A stretch of 64,000 nt of DNA from Burkholderiaceae bacterium (lineage in GTDB: Bacteria; Pseudomonadota; Gammaproteobacteria; Burkholderiales; Burkholderiaceae), in the NCBI GenBank assembly GCA_947452535.1, contig CANGCM010000004.1:30998-94997 (forward strand), read 5' to 3'. The notes under the pieces are model-generated. The model ran no database searches, was not told the origin of the DNA, and saw nothing but the letters and a program-made list of their open reading frames with translations. Position numbers and translations under genes: made by a program. Of this stretch, positions 37,422-46,914 are shown in pieces (positions within the stretch are counted from its first letter, which is position 1; every line of letters starts with the position of its first letter).

Positions 37422-38372
37422 ATGTCCAGAAAAAAAATCCTCACTCCTGCGGATGTTGAGTCCTTAGAATTTGATGCGCTCATTCCGTACAACACAAACC
37501 TCATGGAGGGTTTTAAGCCCTTTAAGTTACCAGGCGATGGCGTCAATATTAATGGTGTTATTGGTGGTAGCGGCCCGCCGCTGTTATTAATTCATGGAAA
37601 TCCACTGACTCATGTTACTTGGCACAAGGTTGCGCCAACATTAGCTCGGCACTTTACTGTCGTGGCGATTGACCTGCGAGGTTATGGTGATAGCGATAAG
37701 CCCTTGGGCGGCGGCGATCATTCGGAATACTCATTTCGTTCGATGGCCAATGATGCTGTAAAGGTCATGGCTCAGTTAGGCTTTGAGAAATTTCCCGTAG
37801 TTGGACATGATCGAGGTGCGCGCGTTGGCTTTAGAATGTGTTTGGATCATCCTGGGGTCGTAACTAAATTTATACCCTTAGATATTGTGCCTACTCATGA
37901 GGTGTTGAATAAGGTAACGATGGGTTGGGGTCTTGAATCCTACCATTGGTTTTTCATGGCTCAAAAAGAGCCCTTTCCAGAGCGCTTGATCTGTGCAGAT
38001 CTGAACTATTACATCAATTACAAGCTGAATAAAAAGGGCGTAGGATTAAAAATATTTGCCCCAGAAGCATTTGCTGAATATGCTCGCTGTACTACTCCAG
38101 AACAAATTCACGCTATCTGCGAGGACTATCGTGCTACGGTATCAATTGATCTTGAGATGGATACTGCCGACCTAGCAAATAATAAGAAAATTACCTGTCC
38201 AGTAATGGTTCTGTGGGGGAGCAACAGTCACTGTGGAAGGCACTTCACGCCAATGGCGGCTTGGAGTAAGTGGGCCGATGAGCTTGAGGGCACTGATATT
38301 CCCACAGGACATTACCCTCAGGAAGAGCGCCCAGATTTAATTTATAAAGCCATTCGATCTTTTATTGCTTAG
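37422..38372 (+). CDS. alpha/beta hydrolase, haloacetate (fluoroacetate) dehalogenase-like
   Basis: 316 aa; VVGHDRGARVGFRMCLDHP, PLDIVPTHEV, YHWFFMAQKEPFPERLI, CEDYRA, GHYPQEERPD. Confidence 0.84.
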   Translation: MSRKKILTPADVESLEFDALIPYNTNLMEGFKPFKLPGDGVNINGVIGGSGPPLLLIHGNPLTHVTWHKVAPTLARHFTVVAIDLRGYGDSDKPLGGGDHSEYSFRSMANDAVKVMAQLGFEKFPVVGHDRGARVGFRMCLDHPGVVTKFIPLDIVPTHEVLNKVTMGWGLESYHWFFMAQKEPFPERLICADLNYYINYKLNKKGVGLKIFAPEAFAEYARCTTPEQIHAICEDYRATVSIDLEMDTADLANNKKITCPVMVLWGSNSHCGRHFTPMAAWSKWADELEGTDIPTGHYPQEERPDLIYKAIRSFIA

Positions 38373-38427
38373 CTTATCAATAAGCTGAGATCCATTCTCC
38401 ATTTCCGCTTCCTCTTTATTTGAGATC

Positions 38428-39399
38428 ATGATGACTATTAGATCAACTATTCTTTTCTTACTATGCTGCTTCTCTTTGAATGGGTATGCCGATGATGCCT
38501 ACCCCACAAAACCAATCCGCTTGTATGTAGGATTTGCACCTGGTGGTGGTACAGATATTGCTGCAAGGATTATTGCCCCCTATGTATCAAAGGAATTGGG
38601 ACAATCCATCATTATTGAGAATAAGCCTGGAGTTGGTGGAAATATTGCTACGGATATCATTTCAAAGTCAGCGCCTGATGGCTATCTGATTATGTTGAGT
38701 TCAGTAGGACCCTTAGCTTATAGCCCACATATTTATAAGCTAGGTTATGACCCATTAAAAGATCTCACCCCACTTGGCTTGGGCGTATCTTCAGGCAATG
38801 CTTTAATCGTAAATCCCCAGGTGTTAAAGACAAAAACTTTGGCTGAGTATGTTGCTATTGCAGACAAAACACCCGGCGGATTGGCATATGGTAGCTCAGG
38901 CTCTGGTAGTGGCGGTCATTTGGCTGGTGAGTTATTCGCGGCAACCGCAAAAATAAAATTAATCCATATTGGCTATCGTGGCGGAGGCCCTGCAATTAAT
39001 GATTTACTGGGCGGCACTGTACCTTCGTTATTTGCGACGATTATCACTGCAAAGCAGTTAATTGAATCTGGAAAAGTAGATGCATTGGCAGTTACTAGTC
39101 GCCAACGTTCAAAGGCTTTGCCGAATGTGCCAACCATAGCAGAGTTAGGTTACCCAGGATATGAGGCTGCAAATTGGTATGCCTTTGTTGCCCCGCCTAA
39201 AATGCCGCCAGCTATTGTTAATAAGTTGAATGCTGCCATCAATAAGGCCCTGCGAGATCCGCAAATTAGGGAGAGGTTAATTATGCAAGGTCTCGATCCT
39301 ACGCCTTCAACCCCAGATGAAATGGCTGTTTATATGAAAAAAGAATACAACCTTTGGGGTAATGTGATTACTAAGGCTGGAATAAAGGTGGATAACTAA
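38428..39399 (+). CDS. Bug/TctC-family substrate-binding protein
   Basis: 323 aa; signal peptide; YPTKPIRLYVGFAPGGGTDIAAR, IHIGYRGGGPAINDLLGG. Confidence 0.94.
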   Translation: MMTIRSTILFLLCCFSLNGYADDAYPTKPIRLYVGFAPGGGTDIAARIIAPYVSKELGQSIIIENKPGVGGNIATDIISKSAPDGYLIMLSSVGPLAYSPHIYKLGYDPLKDLTPLGLGVSSGNALIVNPQVLKTKTLAEYVAIADKTPGGLAYGSSGSGSGGHLAGELFAATAKIKLIHIGYRGGGPAINDLLGGTVPSLFATIITAKQLIESGKVDALAVTSRQRSKALPNVPTIAELGYPGYEAANWYAFVAPPKMPPAIVNKLNAAINKALRDPQIRERLIMQGLDPTPSTPDEMAVYMKKEYNLWGNVITKAGIKVDN

Positions 39400-39454
39400 T
39401 CCATGGACGATCATGCTAGTTCAATGGTGTTGCTAATGATTGCAGAGGCCTGAT

Positions 39455-40858
39455 ATGGCTTCGAAAACCTTGTATCAGAAATTAGTTGATTCACATACAG
39501 TGGCTGTATTAGATCAGGAGAATGTACTTCTTTTTTGTGATTTGCATTTAATGAACGAGTACACGAGCCCACAAGCCTTTGCAGGGCTGGAGGAGAAGGG
39601 ATACTCGGTCGCCGTCCCTGGCCAGAATGTGGCTGTAGTTAGTCATATCATTCCAACACATCACACTTCTCCGAGACTAATTGCTGATCCGGCTTCTGCA
39701 TTGCAGGCAAGATTTCTAAAGCGAAATTGCGACAGATATCACATTCCTTTATTTGATACGAATGATCGGCTGCAAGGTATTGAGCATGTAGTTTCACCAG
39801 AGCACGGAATGATTAGGCCAGGAATGGTGGTGATTTGCGGAGATAGTCACACAACGACCTATGGTGCATTAGGAGCCTTAGGTTTTGGTATTGGTACATC
39901 AGAGGTTGAGCATGTTCTTGCAACTCAGACCTTGGTTTATCGCCTTGCTAAGAATATGAGAATTACCGTCAGTGGCGTTTTACCGCTTGGTAGCACATCT
40001 AAAGATTTAATTTTAATGATCATTAGCAAAATCGGAGCTAAAGGTGCTATTGGTTGCGTTATTGAATTTTGTGGAAGCGCTATTGAGGCACTTAGCATTG
40101 AGGCCCGATTTACTCTGTGCAATATGGCTGTTGAGGCAGGTGCGCGCGGCGCATTAATTTCTCCTGATCAAGTGGCTATTAATTATGTGCTGCAACGTGC
40201 TAAAGATATTACGGGCGAGATTCAAGATCAGGCGCTTCTATTTTGGGGTGGCCTGCAATCTGATCTAGGCGCTAAATTTGATATTGAATATCAATTTGAT
40301 GCTAGCAATATTGCCCCCCATGTTACTTGGGGTACAAGTCCTGATCAGGCTGTGGAGATTGGTTTGCCTTTGCCCCATCAAAATTCCTTTTCTGACCCCG
40401 TTGAAAATTTAAGTCTTGAGCAGGCATTGCGGTACACCCAGTTGCAAGCTGGGCAAACACTTGAGGGCGTTCCAATTCAGCATGTATTTATTGGGTCTTG
40501 TACGAATGGTCGCATTGAGGATTTGAGAAGTGTTGTGCAGGTCATTGGCAATCGAAAAGTAGCTAAAGGCATCCGTGCAATGGTTGTACCTGGCTCTGGG
40601 GCCGTTAAAGAGCAGGCCGAGGCCGAGGGCATTGCGGATATTTTAATTTCTGCAGGCTTTGAATGGCGTAATCCGGGTTGCTCGATGTGTCTCGCTATGA
40701 ATGATGATGTGCTCAAACCAGGGGTCCGCTGTGCCTCAACAACGAATCGCAACTTTGAAGGGCGCCAGGGGCGAGGGGCAATTACCCATCTCATGAGTCC
40801 AGCCATGGCCGCAGCCGCAGCTATTACTGGAAAAATTACCGACGTTCGTAAATTGTAA
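39455..40858 (+). CDS. LeuC-like (aconitase superfamily) hydro-lyase large subunit
   Basis: SPEHGMIRPGMVVICGDSHTTTYGALGALGFGIGTSEVEHVLATQT, VFIGSCTNGRIEDL, NPGCSMCLAMN; ATG 39455 preferred to TTG 39440. Confidence 0.92.
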   Translation: MASKTLYQKLVDSHTVAVLDQENVLLFCDLHLMNEYTSPQAFAGLEEKGYSVAVPGQNVAVVSHIIPTHHTSPRLIADPASALQARFLKRNCDRYHIPLFDTNDRLQGIEHVVSPEHGMIRPGMVVICGDSHTTTYGALGALGFGIGTSEVEHVLATQTLVYRLAKNMRITVSGVLPLGSTSKDLILMIISKIGAKGAIGCVIEFCGSAIEALSIEARFTLCNMAVEAGARGALISPDQVAINYVLQRAKDITGEIQDQALLFWGGLQSDLGAKFDIEYQFDASNIAPHVTWGTSPDQAVEIGLPLPHQNSFSDPVENLSLEQALRYTQLQAGQTLEGVPIQHVFIGSCTNGRIEDLRSVVQVIGNRKVAKGIRAMVVPGSGAVKEQAEAEGIADILISAGFEWRNPGCSMCLAMNDDVLKPGVRCASTTNRNFEGRQGRGAITHLMSPAMAAAAAITGKITDVRKL

Positions 40859-40871
40859 GAAGGCGATCTAA

Positions 40872-41522
40872 ATGCCCCATCAAACCATTATTCAAGGCTA
40901 TGCCGCTCCCTTACGAATTGCAAATTTTGATACTGATCAGGTAATGCCTAAGCAGTTTTTACGCGGTATTGATAAGTCCGGCTTAAAGGATGGCCTTTTT
41001 TATGACTTACGCTTTGATGATCAGGGGCAATTAAGGCCAGACTTCTTTTTAAATCAGCCCACCTACGCTTTGACAGATGTATTAATTGCAGGTCCAAACT
41101 ATGGATGTGGGTCTAGTCGCGAGCATGCGGTTTGGGGGATGCAGCAATATGGCTTTAAAGCGGTCATTGCCTCTAGTTTTGCAGAGATTTTTTATTCCAA
41201 TGCAATGGGCAATCGCTTGCTATTAGTTGTGTTGCCGGAGGATCAGGTACAAGCTTTGATGAAAGAGGCTGATGACGAATCCGGCCCCATTAAGGTAGAG
41301 ATTGATATTGAGAATGGTGTTGTACGGACACTAAAGCATCAGTTCACATTTTTAATGTCTGAAAGACATCATCGGATGTTTTTAGAGGGCTTAGATGTGA
41401 TTGGCCTCACTTTGAAATATCAAAGTCAGATTGACAATTTTTCCCAGTTGCATTGGAATGCTCATCCATGGCTTAATAATGTAGCTCGTAGTGTAGTAGA
41501 TCGATTGGCTCAATCTGAATAA
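40872..41522 (+). CDS. LeuD-like (aconitase superfamily) hydro-lyase small subunit
   Basis: 216 aa; FDTDQVMPKQFLR, AGPNYGCGSSREHAVWGMQQYGFKAVIASSFAEIFYSNAMGN. Confidence 0.93.
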   Translation: MPHQTIIQGYAAPLRIANFDTDQVMPKQFLRGIDKSGLKDGLFYDLRFDDQGQLRPDFFLNQPTYALTDVLIAGPNYGCGSSREHAVWGMQQYGFKAVIASSFAEIFYSNAMGNRLLLVVLPEDQVQALMKEADDESGPIKVEIDIENGVVRTLKHQFTFLMSERHHRMFLEGLDVIGLTLKYQSQIDNFSQLHWNAHPWLNNVARSVVDRLAQSE

Positions 41523-41687
41523 GTGACTTCCATTTGAATTTGAAGTATTAACGGTGATACCTATGACGTCACAGCAATTTACTGCATTCATTGATAAGGA
41601 CGCTAGCAAATGAAACAAATTAGTGAAGGATCGTGGCATAGAAGTAGATGGCACATAACTCGCTCTCTGTTGAATGATTTTTTGAAG

Positions 41688-42656
41688 ATGAGGTTTATTA
41701 AAGTCACCTTAATTACAGTGATGATGTGTACGTTAACTAATACGTATGCTAGCGACTATCCTGATAGACCTATTAAGTTGATTGTGGGTTATGCCCCAGG
41801 CGGCGGAACAGATTTAGTTGCTAGATTAGTAGGGCCTTCTCTTGGGCGTGCTCTTGGACAATCTATCGTAATCGAAAATAAGCCCGGAGCGGGAGGTTCC
41901 GCTGCAGCATCTTATGTCTCCAAGTCTAAGCCTGATGGATACACATTATTAATTTCAAGCGCTAGTAGCGTCTCAATTTACCCTGCTTTAAGTGCTAAAG
42001 CTGACTATCGTCAGAATCAATTTGCTCCTGTATCGCAGTTAACTATTGCCCCATTGGTTTTGGTAGTGAATAAGGATTTAGGGGTTCGCTCCGTTTCTGA
42101 CCTAGTCAAGCTTGCAAAGGCATCCCCTGGAAAGTTAAATTATTCCAGTTCAGGAATTGGTTCTGGGCCTCATTTTGCTGGCGTGTTGTTCAATGAAGTA
42201 GCAAATGTACAAATGACTCATGTGCCATTTAAGAGCGGCTCACCAGCGGTGATTTCAGTGGTTGGCGGAGAATCGCAATTAACTTTTGCTACAACTCCGA
42301 CCGTAATGCAGTTGATACGAGCAGGGCAGCTAACCGGCCTAGCCGTCACAAGCAAAGAGTCATCTCCTTTGGTCGAAGGCCTCCCTGGAATGAAGGCCGC
42401 CGGTTTGCTTGGGTATGAAATATTCCAATGGAATGCTATTTTTGCTCCGGCGGGAACACCACCCGAGGTGCTCAATAAACTATATGCCGGAATTAAGACA
42501 GCGATGAGTAATCCAGCTGTGAAGCAGTCTCTGGAGTCAGAGGGAACCGAGGTATTCGTTTCCAGTTCACCAGAAGCATTTAAAAATTTCTTAAAAAACG
42601 ATACCAAGTTTTGGGAGAGGTTAATTAATTCCGGTGGTATTAAAGCATTTGAGTAA
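41688..42656 (+). CDS. Bug/TctC-family substrate-binding protein
   Basis: ATG 41688 (MRFIKVTLITVMMCTLTNTYAS) preferred to 41610; YPDRPIKLIVGYAPGGGTDLVAR, THVPFKSGSPAVIS. Confidence 0.93.
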   Translation: MRFIKVTLITVMMCTLTNTYASDYPDRPIKLIVGYAPGGGTDLVARLVGPSLGRALGQSIVIENKPGAGGSAAASYVSKSKPDGYTLLISSASSVSIYPALSAKADYRQNQFAPVSQLTIAPLVLVVNKDLGVRSVSDLVKLAKASPGKLNYSSSGIGSGPHFAGVLFNEVANVQMTHVPFKSGSPAVISVVGGESQLTFATTPTVMQLIRAGQLTGLAVTSKESSPLVEGLPGMKAAGLLGYEIFQWNAIFAPAGTPPEVLNKLYAGIKTAMSNPAVKQSLESEGTEVFVSSSPEAFKNFLKNDTKFWERLINSGGIKAFE

Positions 42657-42699
42657 TTTTCTGCTGTAGGATAATTTTTGTTTGAGAGAAAGATAAGGT

Positions 42700-43908
42700 A
42701 TGCAAGCTTTTAGTGGAATTAGAGTTCTAGATGTAACGCGAGTATTGGCTGGACCTTATGCTTCTTATCAGCTAGCGCTTTTGGGTGCTGACGTCATTAA
42801 GATTGAGCCAGTAAAGAAGGGAGAATCTACACGCTGGCGCTCTGAGGGTGATGCAAAATTAGGTGACATTGGAATGTCTCCTTCATTTCTAACCCAGGGC
42901 GCCAATAAAAGCTCATTAACCCTAAACTTAGATAGCAAAGAAGGTCAGGAGATTTTTTTGAGATTGGCGGCTACAGCCGATGTTATTGTTGAAAACTTGC
43001 GCGCTGGTTCAATGGAAAAACGAAATATTGGCTATGAGCAAGTTTGCAAGGTTAAGCCCGATATCATTTATTGCTCAATGACTGGCTACGGCCAAACAGG
43101 CCCTAAATCACGCTACCCTGCATACGATAGTGTCATTCAGGCTGCGGCTGGATTTATGAGTATTACAGGCACCCCAGAGAGTGGTCCTTTAAAGTCTGGG
43201 CCTCCTGTGGTTGATTACGCCATGGGAATGTCTGGTGCTTATGCTATTTCAGCGGCTTTATTTCAGAGATTTCGCAATGGAACTGGTCAGCATATCGATA
43301 TTTCAATGCTTGATAGTTGTATGGCGTTGATGTCAAGTATTCTGACTGCTTACATGAATACTGGAAATCCTCCTGGATTGCGAGGAAATGAAGCGCCAAG
43401 TCGTTCGCCTGCTTCAACGACTTTTGAAACTGCCGATGGATTACTTGCAATCGCGATTAACGAGCAGCACCAATTTGTCAATTTACTGGAGTCTATTGGT
43501 TTGGCTGACATGCTATTGGACGAGCGGTTCAAGGATGCGGCTAGCAGAAGAAGTCATACTCAAATTCTACGTGATGCGATTCAAGAGGCTTTGATGGGTA
43601 ATACTGCCAGTAATTGGGAGCCTGTCATTAATGGGGCTGGAGTGCCAGCTGCAAAAGTGCTCAGCATTCCAGAGGTCATGAAAACAGCGCAAGTAATAGA
43701 TCGCGAATTTTTTGGAAAAATTGCTCAAGAAGAATCTGGTTTAGATCGAGATCTGCAGCTACCTAAAGCCGCATTTCAATTTCGCAACAATGGACCAGCT
43801 TTGCGTTCGCCACCGCCACGTATTGGCGCTGACACCCAATCTATCTTAGAGTATTTGGGATATATTCCTGATGAGATTGAGTCACTTAGAAAGTCTGGGA
43901 TTGTTTAA
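42700..43908 (+). CDS. CaiB/BaiF-family (class III) CoA-transferase
   Basis: 402 aa; GIRVLDVTRVLAGPYASYQLALLGADVIKIEPVKKGESTR, SMTGYGQTGPKSRYPAYDSVIQAAAGFMSITG. Confidence 0.95.
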   Translation: MQAFSGIRVLDVTRVLAGPYASYQLALLGADVIKIEPVKKGESTRWRSEGDAKLGDIGMSPSFLTQGANKSSLTLNLDSKEGQEIFLRLAATADVIVENLRAGSMEKRNIGYEQVCKVKPDIIYCSMTGYGQTGPKSRYPAYDSVIQAAAGFMSITGTPESGPLKSGPPVVDYAMGMSGAYAISAALFQRFRNGTGQHIDISMLDSCMALMSSILTAYMNTGNPPGLRGNEAPSRSPASTTFETADGLLAIAINEQHQFVNLLESIGLADMLLDERFKDAASRRSHTQILRDAIQEALMGNTASNWEPVINGAGVPAAKVLSIPEVMKTAQVIDREFFGKIAQEESGLDRDLQLPKAAFQFRNNGPALRSPPPRIGADTQSILEYLGYIPDEIESLRKSGIV

Positions 43909-44031
43909 TGCGCTCAGTGAGATGAGTTAAGAATCAGTCAGGAGATAATCTTCATTAGAACTGCCAAGGTTTTTTTGAGTGCCTATACCAGCTGTTTCTA
44001 TACATACTTTTAATTATCTGAAATATAAGAA

Positions 44032-44685
44032 ATGAATATCAACGCTGATTACAGTAAAAGAGTGGTGATCAATTACCATAATTTACCTTGGGTCCCCAGT
44101 CCCGAGTCAGGTGTTGAGAGATGCATGCTTGAGCGGATGGGCGATGAGGTGGCTAAAGCAACTTCCATTGTGCGCTATCAACCTGGCGCTCAATTTAAAA
44201 CGCATTTCCATGAATTTGGTGAAGAGATATTGGTTTTAGAGGGTGTCTTTAGTGATGAGCTCGGTGATTATCCAGCCGGAACGTACATCATGAATCCACC
44301 GGGATCTTCACATGCGCCGCATAGCAAAATGGGCTGCATTCTTTTTGTGAAGCTGCGATATCTTGGTATGGATCAAGTAGAGCGAGAAGTGCTTAATACT
44401 AAAACAGCTGCTTGGTATCAAGGTATGGTGCCAGGTCTGAATGTGATGCCACTCATGAAACAGGGCAGTGGATCAACTTTAGTTCGGTGGGCTCCCCAAA
44501 CCTACTTCAATCCCCATAAGCACTATGGTGGTGAAGAGATCTTTGTCGTTGAAGGCGTATTTGAGGATGAGTATGGGCGCTATCCTGCTGGCTCCTGGAT
44601 TAGAAGTCCCCACATGAGCCTGCATCAACCTTTTAGTAAAGAGGGATGTACCATTTTTGTCAAGACTGGGCACCTACTGGACTAA
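44032..44685 (+). CDS. duplicated-cupin (ChrR-type cupin) protein
   Basis: 217 aa; two similar halves: FHEFGEEILVLEGVFSDELGDYPAGTYIMNPPGSSH and HKHYGGEEIFVVEGVFEDEYGRYPAGSWIRSPHMSLH. Confidence 0.88.
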   Translation: MNINADYSKRVVINYHNLPWVPSPESGVERCMLERMGDEVAKATSIVRYQPGAQFKTHFHEFGEEILVLEGVFSDELGDYPAGTYIMNPPGSSHAPHSKMGCILFVKLRYLGMDQVEREVLNTKTAAWYQGMVPGLNVMPLMKQGSGSTLVRWAPQTYFNPHKHYGGEEIFVVEGVFEDEYGRYPAGSWIRSPHMSLHQPFSKEGCTIFVKTGHLLD

Positions 44686-44846
44686 TGCATCGACTTTATT
44701 CGGTCCAGTTAGACAATGCGAGTATTGGCTTAATCCCTTGGCCTTAGCTCTAAACTAAATAGAGCTTCATTGTGGGTAATAATGCGGTATCGAGGAATGC
44801 TCTATTACTATCAATCAGGGGCCCTCAAACAATTAGGAGAATTTTG

Positions 44847-45806
44847 GTGAAAAATGGATTTATAGCTTTAGCGATGTTGATTTCATCAGGACTTGCATTG
44901 GCCGACTATCCAGAGAAATCGATCCGTTTGGTTGTGCCATTTGCCACTGGTGGAACCTCCGAGATTGTTGCAAGATCAGTTGCAAGTAGTCTCAGCACAA
45001 GCATGGGCCAATCAGTGTATGTCGATAACAAACCTGGTGGCGCTGGCAATATTGCGATGGAGGAAGTGAAGCGCGCCAATCCTGATGGCTACACTTTAAT
45101 GCTAGGTCACGTAGGAACCTTAGCGGTCAATCCAGCTTTGTTCGGTAAAAAATTACCCTATGACCCCAATAAAGACTTTATGCCAGTTACCTTGGTGGCA
45201 AAAGTGCCTAATGTCATTGCGGTGAGTGAAAAAAGCCCCTATAAAACTTTAGCTGATTTGGTTGCGGATGCTAAAAAAAATCCCGCAAAAATTAACTATG
45301 GTTCAGCTGGTAACGGTAGTGCTGGGCATTTAGCGATGGAATACTTTTCTTCTGAGGCGGGAATTGATTTAGTGCATGTTCCTTATAAGGGCTCTGGCCC
45401 GATGCTGACAGATTTAATTGGCGGACAGATTCAAGCAACTTTTAATGGCCTACCCTCATTGATGGGGCAGATTAAAGGGGGCACTTTACGTCCACTCGCC
45501 GTTGGCTCTGCTGACAGATCCAAAGTCTTGCCTAATGTACCCACCTTATCCGAGTCGGGCTACAAAGGATTTGAGACCTCTCAGTGGTATGGAATTATTG
45601 TTCCCGCTGGAACGCCTCAGCCAATTATCGATAGATTGCAGAGAGAGATTGCTAAGTCTCTAAAGTCCAAAGAAGACTCAAAGAGGATGCTGGAGGATGG
45701 TGCCGTGTTAATTGGTGATACGCCAGCTCAATTTGCTGCATTTATTAAGTCAGAGCAAAATCGCTGGACTAAGGTTATTGAAAAAGCAAAAATAACGATT
45801 GATTAA
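44847..45806 (+). CDS. Bug/TctC-family substrate-binding protein
   Basis: Probable GTG start 44847 with RBS TTAGGAGA; YPEKSIRLVVPFATGGTSEIVAR, VHVPYKGSGPMLTDL. Track ORF begins at 44772. Confidence 0.92.
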   Translation: MKNGFIALAMLISSGLALADYPEKSIRLVVPFATGGTSEIVARSVASSLSTSMGQSVYVDNKPGGAGNIAMEEVKRANPDGYTLMLGHVGTLAVNPALFGKKLPYDPNKDFMPVTLVAKVPNVIAVSEKSPYKTLADLVADAKKNPAKINYGSAGNGSAGHLAMEYFSSEAGIDLVHVPYKGSGPMLTDLIGGQIQATFNGLPSLMGQIKGGTLRPLAVGSADRSKVLPNVPTLSESGYKGFETSQWYGIIVPAGTPQPIIDRLQREIAKSLKSKEDSKRMLEDGAVLIGDTPAQFAAFIKSEQNRWTKVIEKAKITID

Positions 45807-45863
45807 ACCGTTGTATTTCCTAATGCCCATATGCTTGGCTTTAATAGAGGATGGTTACTAATA

Positions 45864-46835
45864 ATGAAAAAAAATACATTGAATATTTTCTTGTGCATTA
45901 CGTTAGGCTTATTAGGCCACTCAGTGAGCGCACAAGAATTCCCGCCTAAAAAAACAATCACCATGATTGTGGGTTTTGCAGCTGGTGGTGCCGCTGATAC
46001 ATCGGCTCGGATTATCGCAAAAAAGCTGGGTGAGAATATTGGTGCAAGTGTAGTGGTTGATAATCGTGGTGGTGCCGGCGGAAATATTGCTCACCAATTT
46101 GCTGCTAATGGCCCCACAGATGGCAGTACGATATTGTTTGGTTCGGTTGGCCCGCTGACCATTGCGCCGCACATGATGAAGCTCCCTTACGATCCATTTA
46201 AAGATCTTTCGCCGATCTCTATGGCCGTTAACTTCCCAAATGTTTTGGTGGTGAATTCTGGCACAGGGATCAAAACATTCGCGGAGTACATTGCTTACGC
46301 TAAGAAAAACCCTAAAAAACTGGAGTATGCGTCTACTGGGCCTGGTTCTGCGTCCCATCTTGCAGGCGAGTTATTAGATGAGATGGCAAGTATTGATACG
46401 GTACACATTCCCTACAAGGGCGGTGCACCTGCAATGCAGGATTTGTTGGGTGAGCGCGTGGCAGCTTACTTTTCAACCTACAGCACAGCACAAGCTTACA
46501 TTGAGAATGGCAAGCTCAACGCCTTAGCTGTAACCGGCCCGCAACGACTCAAATCACTCCCTAAGATTCCCACTATTGCTGAATCGGGCTACCCTGGGTT
46601 TAATGCAACAAATTGGTATGCTTTTGTTGCTTCCTCAAAGGTCCCTGCTTCAATACTGGATCGGTGGAATACCGAGATCGTGAAGGCATTAAAGTCCCCT
46701 GATGTATTGAAGCAACTCAATGATCATGGTCTTACACCATTGCCTGGCACACGTGATGAACTTGCAAAATATATGAGCAAGGAATCTGAAACGTGGGGGC
46801 GCATTATCCGCGAAAGAAAAATCACAGGCGAATAA
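45864..46835 (+). CDS. Bug/TctC-family substrate-binding protein
   Basis: ATG 45864 (MKKNTLNIFLCITLGLLGHSVSAQ); FPPKKTITMIVGFAAGGAADTSAR, VHIPYKGGAPAMQDL. Confidence 0.93.
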   Translation: MKKNTLNIFLCITLGLLGHSVSAQEFPPKKTITMIVGFAAGGAADTSARIIAKKLGENIGASVVVDNRGGAGGNIAHQFAANGPTDGSTILFGSVGPLTIAPHMMKLPYDPFKDLSPISMAVNFPNVLVVNSGTGIKTFAEYIAYAKKNPKKLEYASTGPGSASHLAGELLDEMASIDTVHIPYKGGAPAMQDLLGERVAAYFSTYSTAQAYIENGKLNALAVTGPQRLKSLPKIPTIAESGYPGFNATNWYAFVASSKVPASILDRWNTEIVKALKSPDVLKQLNDHGLTPLPGTRDELAKYMSKESETWGRIIRERKITGE

Positions 46836-46914
46836 ATTACGTACTGTTTTAGTCGGGGCAGAAGGTAAGGTTGAGGATAACGAAGTTTTAAGTCATCTTT
46901 GAGTAGAGAAATTC

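Noticed and set aside
44746-44766. Inverted repeat AGCTCT-aaactaaat-AGAGCT upstream of a Bug gene
   Set aside because: Only 6-bp arms with a 9-nt loop; too weak without conservation data.
45921-46358. 145-aa minus-strand ORF inside a Bug gene
   Set aside because: Shadow ORF with odd composition (many Cys/His/Arg), fully inside a confident Bug CDS.
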